Of a DNA stretch of 64,000 nucleotides, positions 25,817 to 36,126 are shown in pieces (position 1 is the first letter of the stretch; each line of letters starts with the position of its first letter). Made by a program: the position numbers and the translations under genes. The DNA is from SAR86 cluster bacterium (GTDB taxonomy: Bacteria; Pseudomonadota; Gammaproteobacteria; Magnimaribacterales; Magnimaribacteraceae), in the NCBI GenBank assembly GCA_016777005.1, contig JADHSF010000003.1:1-64000 (forward strand), read 5' to 3'. Below the pieces are notes generated by a model. That model searched no databases and was not told the origin of the DNA. It worked only from the letters and a program-made list of their open reading frames with translations.

Positions 25817-28264
25817 ATGTCAGAACAAGATCTTCCTTATGAACCGGGAGACATTGAAGAAGAGGTTCAGCGATATTGGCTAGAAAATGAGACCTTTTCT
25901 GTTACAGAGGATCCTAGTAAAGAAAAATTCTTCTGTTTAAGTATGTTCCCATATCCAAGCGGATCTATTCACATGGGTCACGTAAGGAACTATTCAATTG
26001 GAGACGCTATTAGTAGGTTCCATAGAATGCTCGGGAAAAATGTGCTTCAGCCTATGGGCTGGGATGCTTTTGGCCTTCCAGCTGAGAATGCAGCCATCAC
26101 CAATGAAGTACAACCTTCTGAATGGACTCTTGAAAACATCAAGAGCATGAAAAAACAACTCACCAGGCTGGGCTTTGCCTATGACTGGAAAAGGGAGTTT
26201 GCGACATCAGATGCCAATTATTATAAGTGGGAACAATGGTTCTTCCAGCAAATGCTTGAAAAAGGTCTTGCCTATCAAGAAGAAGCTGAAGTTAATTGGG
26301 ATCCTGTTGACCAAACTGTTCTAGCAAATGAACAGGTTATAGATGGAAAAGGATGGAGGTCAGGGGCAGATGTTGAGAAGAAGAGACTAAAGCAATGGTT
26401 TCTAAAGATTACAGACTATGCAGAAGAACTTCTTGAAGGAACAGATAAATTAGAAGGCTGGCCTGAGCAAGTAAAGGTCCAACAAAAAAACTGGATAGGT
26501 AAGTCCGAGGGGATGAATTTTAGTTTTCAAGTGAAAGACAGTAAAGAAGCAATAAGCGTTTTTACGACAAGACCCGATACTATAATGGGTGTTTCATTTA
26601 TCGCAATATCCACTTCTCATTCCTTATGTACAGGTCTTGCATCTGAAAGAAGTGATATCAATACATTTATTGAAAAACAAAATAAAGTTAAGCAATCTGA
26701 AGCCGATTTTGCAAAACAAGAAAAAGAAGGTCTATTTACAGGCTTATATGCAGTTCATCCTTTCACTAAAGAAGAAATCCCTATTTGGATAGCAAATTTT
26801 GTTCTTAGTGACTATGGGTCTGGAGCCTTAATGGCAGTACCAGCGCATGATCAAAGGGATTTTGAATTTGCTACAAAATATAACTTACCTATTTTAAGAG
26901 TAATTCAGAATGATCGTGATGCAGAAGACCCCGAAGAAGCGATCTCTGAAAAAAATGTACTCATCAATTCATACGAATTTGATGGATTAAGTTTTGATGA
27001 AGCATTTCTGGCAATCGAAGAAAAAGCTAAAGAACTCAACTGTGGTAGTAGAGAGACGAACTTTAGACTTAGAGACTGGGGTGTATCAAGGCAAAGGTAT
27101 TGGGGAACTCCCATTCCTGTTGTAACTGACGGTGAAAGCAATTATGTGGCTTATGATCTACCTGTCGAACTGCCTAGTAAAGTTGAATTTAAAGGGGTTA
27201 GTTCTCCATTGAAGGATATGCCTGAATTTCTGGAAGTAACGCAAGATGGGAAAGATCTCATCAGAGAAACTGATACATTTGATACTTTTTTTGAATCTTC
27301 ATGGTACTACGCTAGATTTGCAAGTTTCGATAGTAATGAATCTATGCTGGATGACAGAGCTAAATACTGGCTTCCTGTTGATCAGTATATTGGGGGTATT
27401 GAACATGCCGTTCTTCATCTCCTTTATTCAAGATTCTTTTTTAGATGCATGAGAGATATGGGCTTAGTTGATGGAGATGAGCCTTTTGACAATCTTCTTT
27501 GCCAAGGGATGGTTTTAAAAGATGGAGCCAAGATGTCAAAATCAAAGGGCAATACCGTTGACCCTCAAGGTTTAATAGAAAAATATGGTGCAGATACAGT
27601 AAGACTCTTTGTAATGTTTGCAGCCCCTCCGGAACAATCTTTGGAGTGGTCAGATCAAGGAGTACAAGGTGCCCATAGATTCATCAACAGAATTTGGAGA
27701 TTAGTCAATAAACATATTGACTCTGGAGTTCCTGAAAACAAAGAAATAATGTCTTCTGATGAGAAGGTAAAAAAAGTACGATCAAAGACTCATAAAACTC
27801 TCGCAAAAGTGAAAGACGACTATATGAGGAGACATAGCTTTAATACTGCTATTGCATCAGTAATGGAGCTCTCCAATGAGATTCCTAAAGAATTTTTAGA
27901 GACGCAAGCCGATCAAAGAATGCGTGCAACTGCTCATGAGGCAATTGAATCAATTCTTTTAATGCTCGCCCCCATCACACCTCATTTATGCCAACATCTA
28001 TGGTGGCAACTTCATCCTTCAGAATCAATTGTAGATAAGAAATGGCCTGAGGCTGAGAAGACACTTTTAGAAGACGATACTCTTAATATTGCCATTCAAA
28101 TTAATGGCAAGCTCAGATCTGCGATTGAGATCAATAAAAATACTTCTGAAGAAGAAGTGAAGTCAACTGCACTTTTGGATGATAAAGTAAAAAAATATTT
28201 AGAGGACAAAGAAGTCAGAAAGATAATCTATGTTCCTGGGAAAATTCTCAATATCGTTTTATGA
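25817..28264 (+). CDS. leuS: Leucyl-tRNA synthetase
   Basis: Class Ia synthetase. Signature HIGH is present as HMGH in SGSIHMGHVRNYSIGD and KMSKS in GAKMSKSKGNTVDP. The CP1 editing domain includes FTTRPDTIMGVSF and GSGALMAVPAHDQRD. At 815 aa it is somewhat shorter than E. coli LeuS (860). It leads the gammaproteobacterial leuS-lptE-holA operon, with a 4-bp overlap into lptE. Confidence 0.97.
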   Translation: MSEQDLPYEPGDIEEEVQRYWLENETFSVTEDPSKEKFFCLSMFPYPSGSIHMGHVRNYSIGDAISRFHRMLGKNVLQPMGWDAFGLPAENAAITNEVQPSEWTLENIKSMKKQLTRLGFAYDWKREFATSDANYYKWEQWFFQQMLEKGLAYQEEAEVNWDPVDQTVLANEQVIDGKGWRSGADVEKKRLKQWFLKITDYAEELLEGTDKLEGWPEQVKVQQKNWIGKSEGMNFSFQVKDSKEAISVFTTRPDTIMGVSFIAISTSHSLCTGLASERSDINTFIEKQNKVKQSEADFAKQEKEGLFTGLYAVHPFTKEEIPIWIANFVLSDYGSGALMAVPAHDQRDFEFATKYNLPILRVIQNDRDAEDPEEAISEKNVLINSYEFDGLSFDEAFLAIEEKAKELNCGSRETNFRLRDWGVSRQRYWGTPIPVVTDGESNYVAYDLPVELPSKVEFKGVSSPLKDMPEFLEVTQDGKDLIRETDTFDTFFESSWYYARFASFDSNESMLDDRAKYWLPVDQYIGGIEHAVLHLLYSRFFFRCMRDMGLVDGDEPFDNLLCQGMVLKDGAKMSKSKGNTVDPQGLIEKYGADTVRLFVMFAAPPEQSLEWSDQGVQGAHRFINRIWRLVNKHIDSGVPENKEIMSSDEKVKKVRSKTHKTLAKVKDDYMRRHSFNTAIASVMELSNEIPKEFLETQADQRMRATAHEAIESILLMLAPITPHLCQHLWWQLHPSESIVDKKWPEAEKTLLEDDTLNIAIQINGKLRSAIEINKNTSEEEVKSTALLDDKVKKYLEDKEVRKIIYVPGKILNIVL

Positions 28265-28758
28265 AGGTTTCATCTTTTATTTGTTTAAAATCAATTTTTG
28301 CAATCACTTTTCTTTTAAGTTCTTGTGGGTATGAATTAAGAACTTATTCTAATTCTATTGTTAACCAAGCCATTCAATTAATTGCATCCGACTCAACTCT
28401 TAATATTGAATTAGAAAATCAACTCAGTCTAGGACATAACTTAGCTACATCTCAAGACTCTAAATCTGCCATCTCAATCAAAGTATTGCAACATGACATT
28501 AAACGCTTTGTTGGTTCCAGTGGTTCTGGAGCGAGAACAACACAAGTCAGACTAGATTATAAAATTATTTATACTGTTGAAATAAATAGCAAAACTCAAA
28601 AAGAGTATTTGTTTGAAGACACTCGTTACGTTGATTTTAATCAATCTGATTTACTTGCCTTTGAAGCCGAAGAAGAAATATCAACCAAAGATTTCATCGG
28701 GAAGAGCATAAGAAACATGGAATTCATTATTTCATCCTTACTAAATGAAACTAAGTAA
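28261..28758 (+). CDS. lptE: LPS-assembly lipoprotein LptE
   Basis: Outer-membrane lipoprotein that plugs the LptD barrel during LPS export. The signal peptide ends at lipobox LSSC (Cys22) followed by GYELR, the characteristic start of mature LptE. The remaining 140 residues are poorly conserved, as usual for the family. Position between leuS and holA, with overlaps on both sides (4 bp and 14 bp), makes the call firm. Confidence 0.9.
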   Translation: MKVSSFICLKSIFAITFLLSSCGYELRTYSNSIVNQAIQLIASDSTLNIELENQLSLGHNLATSQDSKSAISIKVLQHDIKRFVGSSGSGARTTQVRLDYKIIYTVEINSKTQKEYLFEDTRYVDFNQSDLLAFEAEEEISTKDFIGKSIRNMEFIISSLLNETK

Positions 28759-29716
28759 GGCTCATTTCTATAAGGATACTGAAAAAAACTTTCAAAGCAC
28801 ATATTCGTTTTTTGCGGATGAGTCTATTCAAATTTCTGAGTTAACGGATCACGTTATTAAAATTAGTAAATCCAAAGGATTTGAAGAGAAGCAAACGCAT
28901 ATTATTACAAAGGACTCAGATTGGGCTTTCCTTAGTTCAGAAAATGAGAATCTTGATTTATTTGGATCAAAAAAAATTATAGAGATTAAACTCTTAGGAA
29001 CCGGACCTGGAAACAAGGGATCGAAAGCAATCAAAGATTACTGTTTATCTCCAGATCAGAGCAAATTACTTATCGTGCATGCTGAAAGGTTAGACAAAAA
29101 ACAACAAACTAGTGCATGGGCAAAAGCCTTAGAATCTAGCGGGGTTCTTATCGTGGAGCCTCCAATTAATAAAAACTCTATGCCAGGTTGGATAAAAGGA
29201 AAATCACAGGATCTCAACATAAATATTACTGAAGAGGCTATTCATCTTTTAGCAGAAAAAACGGAAGGTAATTTATTAGCAACTTCTCAGGAGCTGATGA
29301 AGCTAGTATTACTTTTTCCAGGTCAAGACATCTCTATCGATGACATGGAAGAATCAATTTCAAATGCTTCAAAATTTGGTATTTTTGATCTTTCTAATTC
29401 TTTTTTGACAGGCAATAAAAAAAGAACGGTCAGGATTATAGAGACGCTTAAAGCAGAAGGTACACAGCCTCCCCTGATTCTTTGGGCTTTATCAAAAGAA
29501 ATAAATAATTTATACAAAGTTATTGAAGATGGTTCTTCTAAGAACATATGGGGTCCAAGATATTATCTAGATTTGTTATCAGATAAGGCAAATAAAATGC
29601 CTAGAACCAAAATAACAAAGTCTCTTAAAGATATTGCCGAGATCGATGCTGCCATAAAAGGTCTCTCTGATAAAAGTCCCTGGCAATCTATTAGAGATTT
29701 GGCTTTATATTTTTAG
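28745..29716 (+). CDS. holA: DNA polymerase III subunit delta
   Basis: Clamp-loader subunit that opens the beta sliding clamp. The 323-aa protein has the AAA-like layout of HolA: an N-terminal fold starting MKLSKAHF, a region with LLIVHAERLDKKQQTSAWAK, and a C-terminal helical collar with PLILWALSKEINNLY. The divergent N-terminal residues are typical of this family. It overlaps lptE by 14 bp, and its stop is 2 bp from the facing dat stop. Confidence 0.92.
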   Translation: MKLSKAHFYKDTEKNFQSTYSFFADESIQISELTDHVIKISKSKGFEEKQTHIITKDSDWAFLSSENENLDLFGSKKIIEIKLLGTGPGNKGSKAIKDYCLSPDQSKLLIVHAERLDKKQQTSAWAKALESSGVLIVEPPINKNSMPGWIKGKSQDLNINITEEAIHLLAEKTEGNLLATSQELMKLVLLFPGQDISIDDMEESISNASKFGIFDLSNSFLTGNKKRTVRIIETLKAEGTQPPLILWALSKEINNLYKVIEDGSSKNIWGPRYYLDLLSDKANKMPRTKITKSLKDIAEIDAAIKGLSDKSPWQSIRDLALYF

Positions 29717-29718
29717 CT

Positions 29719-30549
29719 TCAAATCAATTTTAAAACTTTGTACCAAATTGAATCTTCAAGATTCTTGCTCGGTAAAGTATATTCATCTATCTTTGAAACA
29801 GGCTGCACTTCCTTGGTAGAACTTGTCATCCATACCTCTTCTGCAGCCAGGAATTTCTCCATAGATATTTCTATTTCGTGAACATCGATGCCATTATTTC
29901 TCATTTCTTTAATTAAGTAACCGCGCGTAATTCCTGGGAGAATGTTCTGATCTAATGAAGGCGTTAAGACTTTACCTTTATGAAAAATAAACACATTCGA
30001 TTTTGAACCTTCATTAATAATTCCATCTTTATGAAAGATAATCTCATCGACCTTTGGCTTGTTTGGGTTATTAATCGGCAAAGTATTTCCTAGAAGAGCT
30101 ATAGTCTTGATATCACATCTATGCCATCTAATATCTTCCTCTAGTCTTACTTTTATGCCTTCTTGGTTAGGGTCTATCCTATAAGGATTTTTTTGAAGCT
30201 CTTGAGAGGTGACTAAAACTGTTGGTTGCATTTTCTTCTCTACAGCATGAGCTCTTACTTCATCGACACCCCTAGTAACCTGAATATAAAAAGATTGATT
30301 TAAGAATTTATTTTTTTTCTGAAGCTCAAGTAAAATCTTATCTAAATTTTTAATCTCATCTGTAAGAGGAATAAAAGTTAATTCCAAAGAAGCCTTTAAC
30401 CTTTTTAAATGTTCCTCAAAGAGGAATAATCGATTGTTATAACAAGGAATCACCTCATAGACGCCATCACCGAAAGTAAATCCTCTGTCTAAGGGGGAAA
30501 TTCTTGCCTCGTCTTCCTTTAGTATTTGACCGTTAAGATATACCCACAT
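29719..30549 (-). CDS. dat: D-amino acid aminotransferase (class IV)
   Basis: PLP enzyme of the branched-chain/D-alanine aminotransferase fold. Landmarks are YLNGQILKEDEARISPLDRGFTFGDGVYE, the PLP-lysine region in DIKTIALLGNTL, and INEGSKSNVFIF. Members with this length and location after dacA are normally annotated as D-alanine transaminase, making D-glutamate or D-alanine for peptidoglycan; IlvE activity cannot be excluded and would matter because no other ilvE is in the window. It starts 9 bp after dacA. Confidence 0.82.
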   Translation of the reverse strand: MWVYLNGQILKEDEARISPLDRGFTFGDGVYEVIPCYNNRLFLFEEHLKRLKASLELTFIPLTDEIKNLDKILLELQKKNKFLNQSFYIQVTRGVDEVRAHAVEKKMQPTVLVTSQELQKNPYRIDPNQEGIKVRLEEDIRWHRCDIKTIALLGNTLPINNPNKPKVDEIIFHKDGIINEGSKSNVFIFHKGKVLTPSLDQNILPGITRGYLIKEMRNNGIDVHEIEISMEKFLAAEEVWMTSSTKEVQPVSKIDEYTLPSKNLEDSIWYKVLKLI

Positions 30550-30558
30550 CCGGTTTTA

Positions 30559-31725
30559 TTATTCTTCTATCAGGAATTGATAAGTAAGTAACTTGATATT
30601 AGACCAGGCTCTGCCAAAGAACCCCAAGGCAATGACGTCTTGCATCGCTATGAGATCTACAGAGGCTAGAGAATCACCATCCAGAATTAAATCAACTTTT
30701 CCGACTACTTGACCTTTCGCTATAGGGGCTTGAAGATAATCATTAAGTTCAATCCTCGGCTCTACTCTAGGAAAATCTCTAGGAGAAAGAGTTAGAAACA
30801 AGTCTTCAGATGAAGACAAATTAACTGCTTCATCTTCCCCTCCCCAAACTTGTTCATTGATAAGGACAGATTCAGCCTCAAGAACCCTCTTTGTTCTATA
30901 GTATCTAAAGCCATAGTCGAGGAGCCTTCTATTATCTGTCAACCTAGCCTTTTCGGTAGAACTTCTTAAAGTAACGGCTATTAATCTTGTGTCATTTCTT
31001 ACCCCTGAAGATACTAAGCAAAATCCAGCACTTTCTGTATGTCCAGTTTTAACTCCATCAACAGTTTCGTCTTGCCATAGAAGACTATTCCTATTTCTTT
31101 GCTTGATCTCATTATAAGTAAAATATTTTTCTTTATAGAGGCTGTAATGATCAGGAAATTTATCTATTAGGTTTTTGGTCAAAAGTGCCAAATCTCTTGC
31201 TGATGAAAAATGCTCTGGGTCCGGCCAACCACTTACATTTTTAAACTGCGTATTTTCCATACCTAACTCTTTTGCATATAACTGCATTAGGTCAACAAAA
31301 CCTTCTTCAGAAACTGCTACATGCTCTGCTATTGCACAACTGGCATCATTACCAGACTGAATAACCATGCCTTTGATTAGATCTGAAAGCAATACTCTAG
31401 TGCCTTCTAGTATAAACATTTTAGAGCCGCCCTTTCTCCAGCATTCTTCGCTTATAAATACTTCGTCTTCAAGGCTAACAAAGCCTTTTGATATCTGATC
31501 TACTACTACATAGCCTGTCATTACTTTAGTAATACTTGCGGGCTCTATCCTCTCATCAGCACCACTTTCTGCCAAAATCCTTCCAGAAACTGAATCTATT
31601 AGAATATAGTTTGTTGCGTTCAGAGATGGTGGTTTAGGGATAAAACTTTCTTCTGCACCAATTAAGCTTACAAAACAAGTAAGAAATAACCACAGAACTG
31701 AAGTAAATTTAAAAAATATTTTCAT
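30559..31725 (-). CDS. dacA: D-alanyl-D-alanine carboxypeptidase (PBP5/6 family)
   Basis: Periplasmic penicillin-binding protein that trims pentapeptide side chains. Active-site motifs are SITK in EPASITKVMTG, SGN in IQSGNDASC and KTG in VDGVKTGHTESAG. A C-terminal beta domain and a terminal amphipathic segment (RAWSNIKLLTYQFLI) would anchor it to the inner membrane. The frame extends upstream to 31848, but the signal peptide begins at the ATG at 31725, 1 bp after the mltB stop. That gives 388 aa, close to E. coli DacA. Confidence 0.94.
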   Translation of the reverse strand: MKIFFKFTSVLWLFLTCFVSLIGAEESFIPKPPSLNATNYILIDSVSGRILAESGADERIEPASITKVMTGYVVVDQISKGFVSLEDEVFISEECWRKGGSKMFILEGTRVLLSDLIKGMVIQSGNDASCAIAEHVAVSEEGFVDLMQLYAKELGMENTQFKNVSGWPDPEHFSSARDLALLTKNLIDKFPDHYSLYKEKYFTYNEIKQRNRNSLLWQDETVDGVKTGHTESAGFCLVSSGVRNDTRLIAVTLRSSTEKARLTDNRRLLDYGFRYYRTKRVLEAESVLINEQVWGGEDEAVNLSSSEDLFLTLSPRDFPRVEPRIELNDYLQAPIAKGQVVGKVDLILDGDSLASVDLIAMQDVIALGFFGRAWSNIKLLTYQFLIEE

Positions 31726-31726
31726 T

Positions 31727-32701
31727 TTATAAGTATTGAGATAAAACATTGCTAAGTTCATAAACAGCCATGACATAAAGCTTACTGCGATTGTAACTTG
31801 ATAAAGAGTTATAGTTATCGAAACCAAGCCAGTATTCGTAACCTTCACTTAGCTCTAAGGAAATGGGTACAAACTTCAGGTTTCCAGGAATTGCTTCACT
31901 GGTCTCCAATCCAAGCTTTCCTAAATCTATAGTTGTCATATATGGCTTAAAAGTTGATTTTATAGACTCGTTTTGATTTACGACTATTGCTTTAATTGCA
32001 ATTGGAGTATTGGGCTTCCACTTACCTTTTTTATTTAAAAAATTCGCTACACTTCCAATCGCATCGACAGGATTGTTTAAAATATCTCTGACTCCATCTT
32101 GATCAAAATCTACAGCATAGTCTCTATAGCTGTCTGGCATAAATTGACCATACCCCATTGCTCCAGCTATTGAACCTTTGATCTCTTCTGGATTAAATTG
32201 TTCTTCTTTACTGAGTAATAAAAATTCTTCTAACTGTATTTTAAAAAATTTTGATCTTCTGGGATAATCGAAAGCTAGGGTAGATAGAGAATCTATAACT
32301 CTTATGTTACCTTTTATTCTGCCATATCTGGTTTCTATTCCAATTATTGATGCAATAATTTCAGCCGGGACACCATATATGCTTTCGGCTCTTTTTAGGT
32401 CCTGTTTGTGTGAGGATATGAATTCTTTACCTGCAGCAATTCTTGACTCAGTAACCATAATCTCTTTGTATCTAGACCATGTCATTGTGCCTTCGGGCTG
32501 TCTATCCATTATTCTTATAACTCTTTCTTGGAGCAGAGCATTCGCAAAAATAGACTCAAGATAAGATGTATCAAAATCATGTTTTTTTGACATGTACTTA
32601 ATAAAGTCACTAACATCTTCCCGCGAAGAATAGTCAGCGTAGATTGCTTGGAATGAAGAAAAGGTTAGAGAAAATATTATGGCAACTTTTTTTAAATTCA
32701 T
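31727..32701 (-). CDS. mltB: Membrane-bound lytic murein transglycosylase B family
   Basis: Cleaves the glycan strand of peptidoglycan. The catalytic Glu lies in IIGIETRYGRIKG, with family motifs AFDYPRRSKFF, GSIAGAMGYGQFMPDSY and DFDQDGVRDI. The frame runs upstream to 32875, but that part overlaps mrdB; the ATG at 32701 begins a signal peptide (NLKKVAIIFSLTFSSFQAIYA) and leaves 324 aa. No lipobox is visible, so unlike E. coli MltB it may be soluble in the periplasm. Order mrdB-mltB-dacA is conserved. Confidence 0.92.
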   Translation of the reverse strand: MNLKKVAIIFSLTFSSFQAIYADYSSREDVSDFIKYMSKKHDFDTSYLESIFANALLQERVIRIMDRQPEGTMTWSRYKEIMVTESRIAAGKEFISSHKQDLKRAESIYGVPAEIIASIIGIETRYGRIKGNIRVIDSLSTLAFDYPRRSKFFKIQLEEFLLLSKEEQFNPEEIKGSIAGAMGYGQFMPDSYRDYAVDFDQDGVRDILNNPVDAIGSVANFLNKKGKWKPNTPIAIKAIVVNQNESIKSTFKPYMTTIDLGKLGLETSEAIPGNLKFVPISLELSEGYEYWLGFDNYNSLSSYNRSKLYVMAVYELSNVLSQYL

Positions 32702-32703
32702 AA

Positions 32704-33819
32704 CTATATTTTCTTTGTAGAAAGAATAACTCCAAATGCCAATAAATGAACAACTATTGAAGTTCCTCCTTGGCTTATTAAGGGTAAAGGCACTCCAACG
32801 ACTGGGATTATACCTATAACCATAAGGACATTGATTAAAATAAATAAAAGAAAAATGAAGCCTAAAGAGCAGCATGCCAACCTTTCGAATCTTGACTCTG
32901 CGGAATAACCGATTTTAAAAATTCTCCATATAATTATTCCATAAATCAAAAAAAGCAGGCTTATGCCGATTAAACCAAATTCTTCACCGATTACTGAAAA
33001 AATAAAATCTGAATGGCTTTCTGGAATAAAATCCAGTTGGCTTTGTGTGCCCTCGAGATAGCCTTTTCCATATAAGCCTCCAGAACCAATAGCTGTTTGT
33101 GACTGAGCTATATTCCAGCCTGTACCCAAGGGATCAGCATCTGGATCTAACAAGGTTAAAACCCTTTCTTGTTGATATGGACGCAAACCAGACCATATAA
33201 ATGGTGCAGAAACTATCAATAAACCAAAATAAGAAGCGATGATTTTGAAAGGCAAACCTGCTAAATATATTGGTATGAGACCTGAAGTGAGAACAATTAT
33301 TGCCGTACCTAAATCAGGTTGTTTATAGACAAAGATTGCACAAGTTAAAGAGGCCCCAGAAGTCACTAACCAGTCCGATAATTGAGGCTTTATTTCTTTT
33401 CTGCATAAGTAAGCCACTAAAGATAAAGGTAGTATTAATCTTATAATTTCAGATGGCTGAAAGGAAAAGAAACCAAAATCTATCCATCGACTTGTTTCAT
33501 AGCCTTTTGCAGGAACTATTAACACATACATAAGGAGGAATAACCCCAGCCAATAAGAATGCATTAATAAATTTTTATATGAATTTGGCCTGAGATGAGA
33601 AACAAAAACCATCAGAATTAAACCACCACAAATATAAATCATTTGGCGGTAAACCATAGACATAGACTGTCCGCTGGCACTGTAGAGCATAAAAAGACCA
33701 AAAGATAAAACGCCAACTAATGAAAAGAAAAGAATTAAATCCTTAACGATGAAGACCAAAGGATTAAATCTGCTTGATAAAGGTTTATTTATGGAGTAAT
33801 CGAGAGGACTTCTACTCAT
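32704..33819 (-). CDS. mrdB: Rod shape-determining protein RodA (SEDS glycosyltransferase)
   Basis: Polytopic peptidoglycan polymerase of the elongasome. The 371-aa protein has about ten membrane helices and SEDS signatures such as DLGTAIIVL, QSQTAIGSGGLYGKGY and FIPESHSDFIFSVIGEEFGLIG, plus PLPLISQGGTS. It works with the PBP2 encoded just upstream, whose stop it overlaps by 8 bp. Normal length; it follows the standard mrdA-mrdB order. Confidence 0.95.
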   Translation of the reverse strand: MSRSPLDYSINKPLSSRFNPLVFIVKDLILFFSLVGVLSFGLFMLYSASGQSMSMVYRQMIYICGGLILMVFVSHLRPNSYKNLLMHSYWLGLFLLMYVLIVPAKGYETSRWIDFGFFSFQPSEIIRLILPLSLVAYLCRKEIKPQLSDWLVTSGASLTCAIFVYKQPDLGTAIIVLTSGLIPIYLAGLPFKIIASYFGLLIVSAPFIWSGLRPYQQERVLTLLDPDADPLGTGWNIAQSQTAIGSGGLYGKGYLEGTQSQLDFIPESHSDFIFSVIGEEFGLIGISLLFLIYGIIIWRIFKIGYSAESRFERLACCSLGFIFLLFILINVLMVIGIIPVVGVPLPLISQGGTSIVVHLLAFGVILSTKKI

Positions 33820-35653
33820 TTGGTTTAAATTTCAGTTGATAGTTTTCTATAAGCTTTTGAGCTATTGGGGCAGCTACTGCACTACCAGATTCTCCATTTT
33901 CAACAATAACTACGACAGCTAAATTTGGGTTTGGAATTGGTCCATAACTGGCAAATAAGGCATGATCTCGATTTTTAATATTTTCCCGAACACCTTGATA
34001 TTCTTCTCTAACTGTCAGTTCTTGATCGGTTAAGCTTTTTATTTGTGCTGTTCCAGTTTTACCGGCAATCTTAACTCCTTTATCTCTAAAAAGATTATGA
34101 GCTGTTCCGTTCCGAGAGTTAATCACCGCAATCATGGAACTTTCAATGATCTCCCAGTGAATTTCTTTTTCTAATTCAACATCCATCAACAATTCTGGTT
34201 TGTATTCTTGTATATTCGAATTACTTATTAATCGAGGTTTATATATTTTTCCTTTTGTAGCGATTGCTGAAATCGATGACACCAGCTGAAGAGGAGTAGA
34301 TGTAATATAACCCTGACCAATACCAATGTTTATGGTATCGCCCACAAACCAGGCTTCTCCAATAGTACCTAATTTCCAATTTCTTGTAGGCAATGTACTC
34401 TTTGTTTCGTTAAAAAGGTCTATTCCGGTAATGTCTCCAAATCCAAATTTATTTAAAAAGCTTGAAATCCTATCCACGGTCAATTGAGAAGAGAGTTCAT
34501 AAAAATATACATCTGAAGATTCTACGATAGCTTTTCTTAGATTTACTTTTCCATGTCCTTCTTCTTTCCAACCTCTGTACTTTCTTCCATCTTCTTTAAT
34601 TTGAAAAAAACCTTTATCTTCAATGATTGTTTTGGGGGTAACAACCCCCTCCTCTAACCCCAATAGTCCTATGAAAGGCTTGATTGTTGATGCTGGCGGA
34701 TATGATCCTGAAATTACTCTATTAAAAAAAGGAGCTTGATCCTTAAAAACCTTACTGAAAGGCATACCTTTCTCTGAACCGTTTAAAATATTCGGATTAT
34801 AGTCAGGAGAACTTACAAGAGCTTTTATGTATCCAGTATTTGGGTCAATTGCAATAATTGCCCCTCTCCGGTCAGCCAACTCTTCTCTAGCAATCCTTTG
34901 TAACTGTAAATCTAGTGTTAAAGTTAAATTTGAAGGTCGTTTAGGAAGGATTCTTTCAAGTTCTCTTATCTTTTTACCAAAGACATCAACTTCTATGGCA
35001 CTTGTACCTGGAAATCCTCTGAGAGATTTCTCATAAACTCTTTCGAGCCCTACCTTGCCAATCAAAGAATCAGATAAATATTTTTCAGTTGAAAAATCAA
35101 TCTCGTCGTCTCTAGTTATCCTCCCCATGTGCCCTACTACATGTGAAAAAAGATTTTTATGAGGTAAGAATCTTCTCAGGCTAGTTTCAAGTTTAATATT
35201 TGGTAGAGAGTTTTTATAAAGCTCATATTTTGCTAGTTCCTTTTCATTTAAATTATCAACTAGCCATATTTTCTCTTTAGATTCTCCTTTATAGGATAAG
35301 TATGAAACTTTGGGCCTGTCTTGAAGTACTTTTTCATGTAGCAGTTCTATTTGAGCCCCAGAAGACTCAATAAATTTGCGATTTATATAAATACCTTGAA
35401 AAACTATATTTTCTGCAATGATTGTTCCGTCTTGCAACTGGATTAATCCCCTTGAAGGAAACAAAGGCATATTGATAATTCTATTTCTATCTGATTCAGT
35501 TACATAATCATTATTATCTAGAATAGTTAATTGAATTATTTTAGATAACCCAACTAAAATCAAAAAAGAAATAATTACTAGTACTATGCGCGATCTAGAC
35601 TTTAAAGATTGAATTTCTTTTTCATCTTTCTTTAAATCTTGGATTATCTTCAT
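33812..35653 (-). CDS. mrdA: Penicillin-binding protein 2 (elongation transpeptidase)
   Basis: Class B PBP that cross-links lateral-wall peptidoglycan. It has a single N-terminal membrane anchor (residues 22-42), a pedestal domain, and a transpeptidase domain with active-site STIK in YPPASTIKPF, SSD in VESSDVYFYELS and KTG in IAGKTGTAQIK. At 613 aa the length is typical. It follows rlmH after 5 bp in the nadD-rsfS-rlmH-mrdA-mrdB order common in gammaproteobacteria. Confidence 0.96.
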   Translation of the reverse strand: MKIIQDLKKDEKEIQSLKSRSRIVLVIISFLILVGLSKIIQLTILDNNDYVTESDRNRIINMPLFPSRGLIQLQDGTIIAENIVFQGIYINRKFIESSGAQIELLHEKVLQDRPKVSYLSYKGESKEKIWLVDNLNEKELAKYELYKNSLPNIKLETSLRRFLPHKNLFSHVVGHMGRITRDDEIDFSTEKYLSDSLIGKVGLERVYEKSLRGFPGTSAIEVDVFGKKIRELERILPKRPSNLTLTLDLQLQRIAREELADRRGAIIAIDPNTGYIKALVSSPDYNPNILNGSEKGMPFSKVFKDQAPFFNRVISGSYPPASTIKPFIGLLGLEEGVVTPKTIIEDKGFFQIKEDGRKYRGWKEEGHGKVNLRKAIVESSDVYFYELSSQLTVDRISSFLNKFGFGDITGIDLFNETKSTLPTRNWKLGTIGEAWFVGDTINIGIGQGYITSTPLQLVSSISAIATKGKIYKPRLISNSNIQEYKPELLMDVELEKEIHWEIIESSMIAVINSRNGTAHNLFRDKGVKIAGKTGTAQIKSLTDQELTVREEYQGVRENIKNRDHALFASYGPIPNPNLAVVVIVENGESGSAVAAPIAQKLIENYQLKFKPNE

Positions 35654-35658
35654 CGTTT

Positions 35659-36126
35659 CTATCTATGATAAGGATGATTTTGGGTTATAGACCATACTCT
35701 AAACATTTGCTCTATAACTAATACTGGAACAATGGAATGTGGAAAAGTTAGATTAGATAAAGACCAGCAGAAATCACTCTGTTTTATTACCTTCCTGCTC
35801 AAACCGTCAGGACCGCCGATGATAAAAGAAATATCTCTGGAAGTTGCCACCCAATTATCAAAATTGACCCTTAATTTATCAGAGCTTGGGTTTGATCCTT
35901 CCTTGTCTAGAGAAATAATCAGATCTCCTTTTTTAACTTTTGACAGAAGTAATGCACTTTCTTCTTCAACCACACTAGGAATATTATAGTTTCTTGATCT
36001 GAGAACTGGCTTACACCCAGTCCAGGTTATATTTATTGATTTATTAAATTTTGATTCATAAGAATTAAAAGCTCTTTGTGTCCATTCAGGTCTGCTTGAC
36101 TCTATTGAAATAAGATTTATTTTCAT
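35659..36126 (-). CDS. rlmH: 23S rRNA (pseudouridine(1915)-N3)-methyltransferase
   Basis: SPOUT-fold enzyme that methylates pseudouridine 1915, a base formed by RluD, also encoded in this window. The knotted SAM site shows as SFIIGGPDGLSRKV, and the family C-terminus LSNLTFPHSIVPVLVIEQMFRVWSI ends in NHPYHR. The 155-aa length is canonical. Its ATG shares an A with the rsfS stop (TAATG). Confidence 0.96.
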   Translation of the reverse strand: MKINLISIESSRPEWTQRAFNSYESKFNKSINITWTGCKPVLRSRNYNIPSVVEEESALLLSKVKKGDLIISLDKEGSNPSSDKLRVNFDNWVATSRDISFIIGGPDGLSRKVIKQSDFCWSLSNLTFPHSIVPVLVIEQMFRVWSITQNHPYHR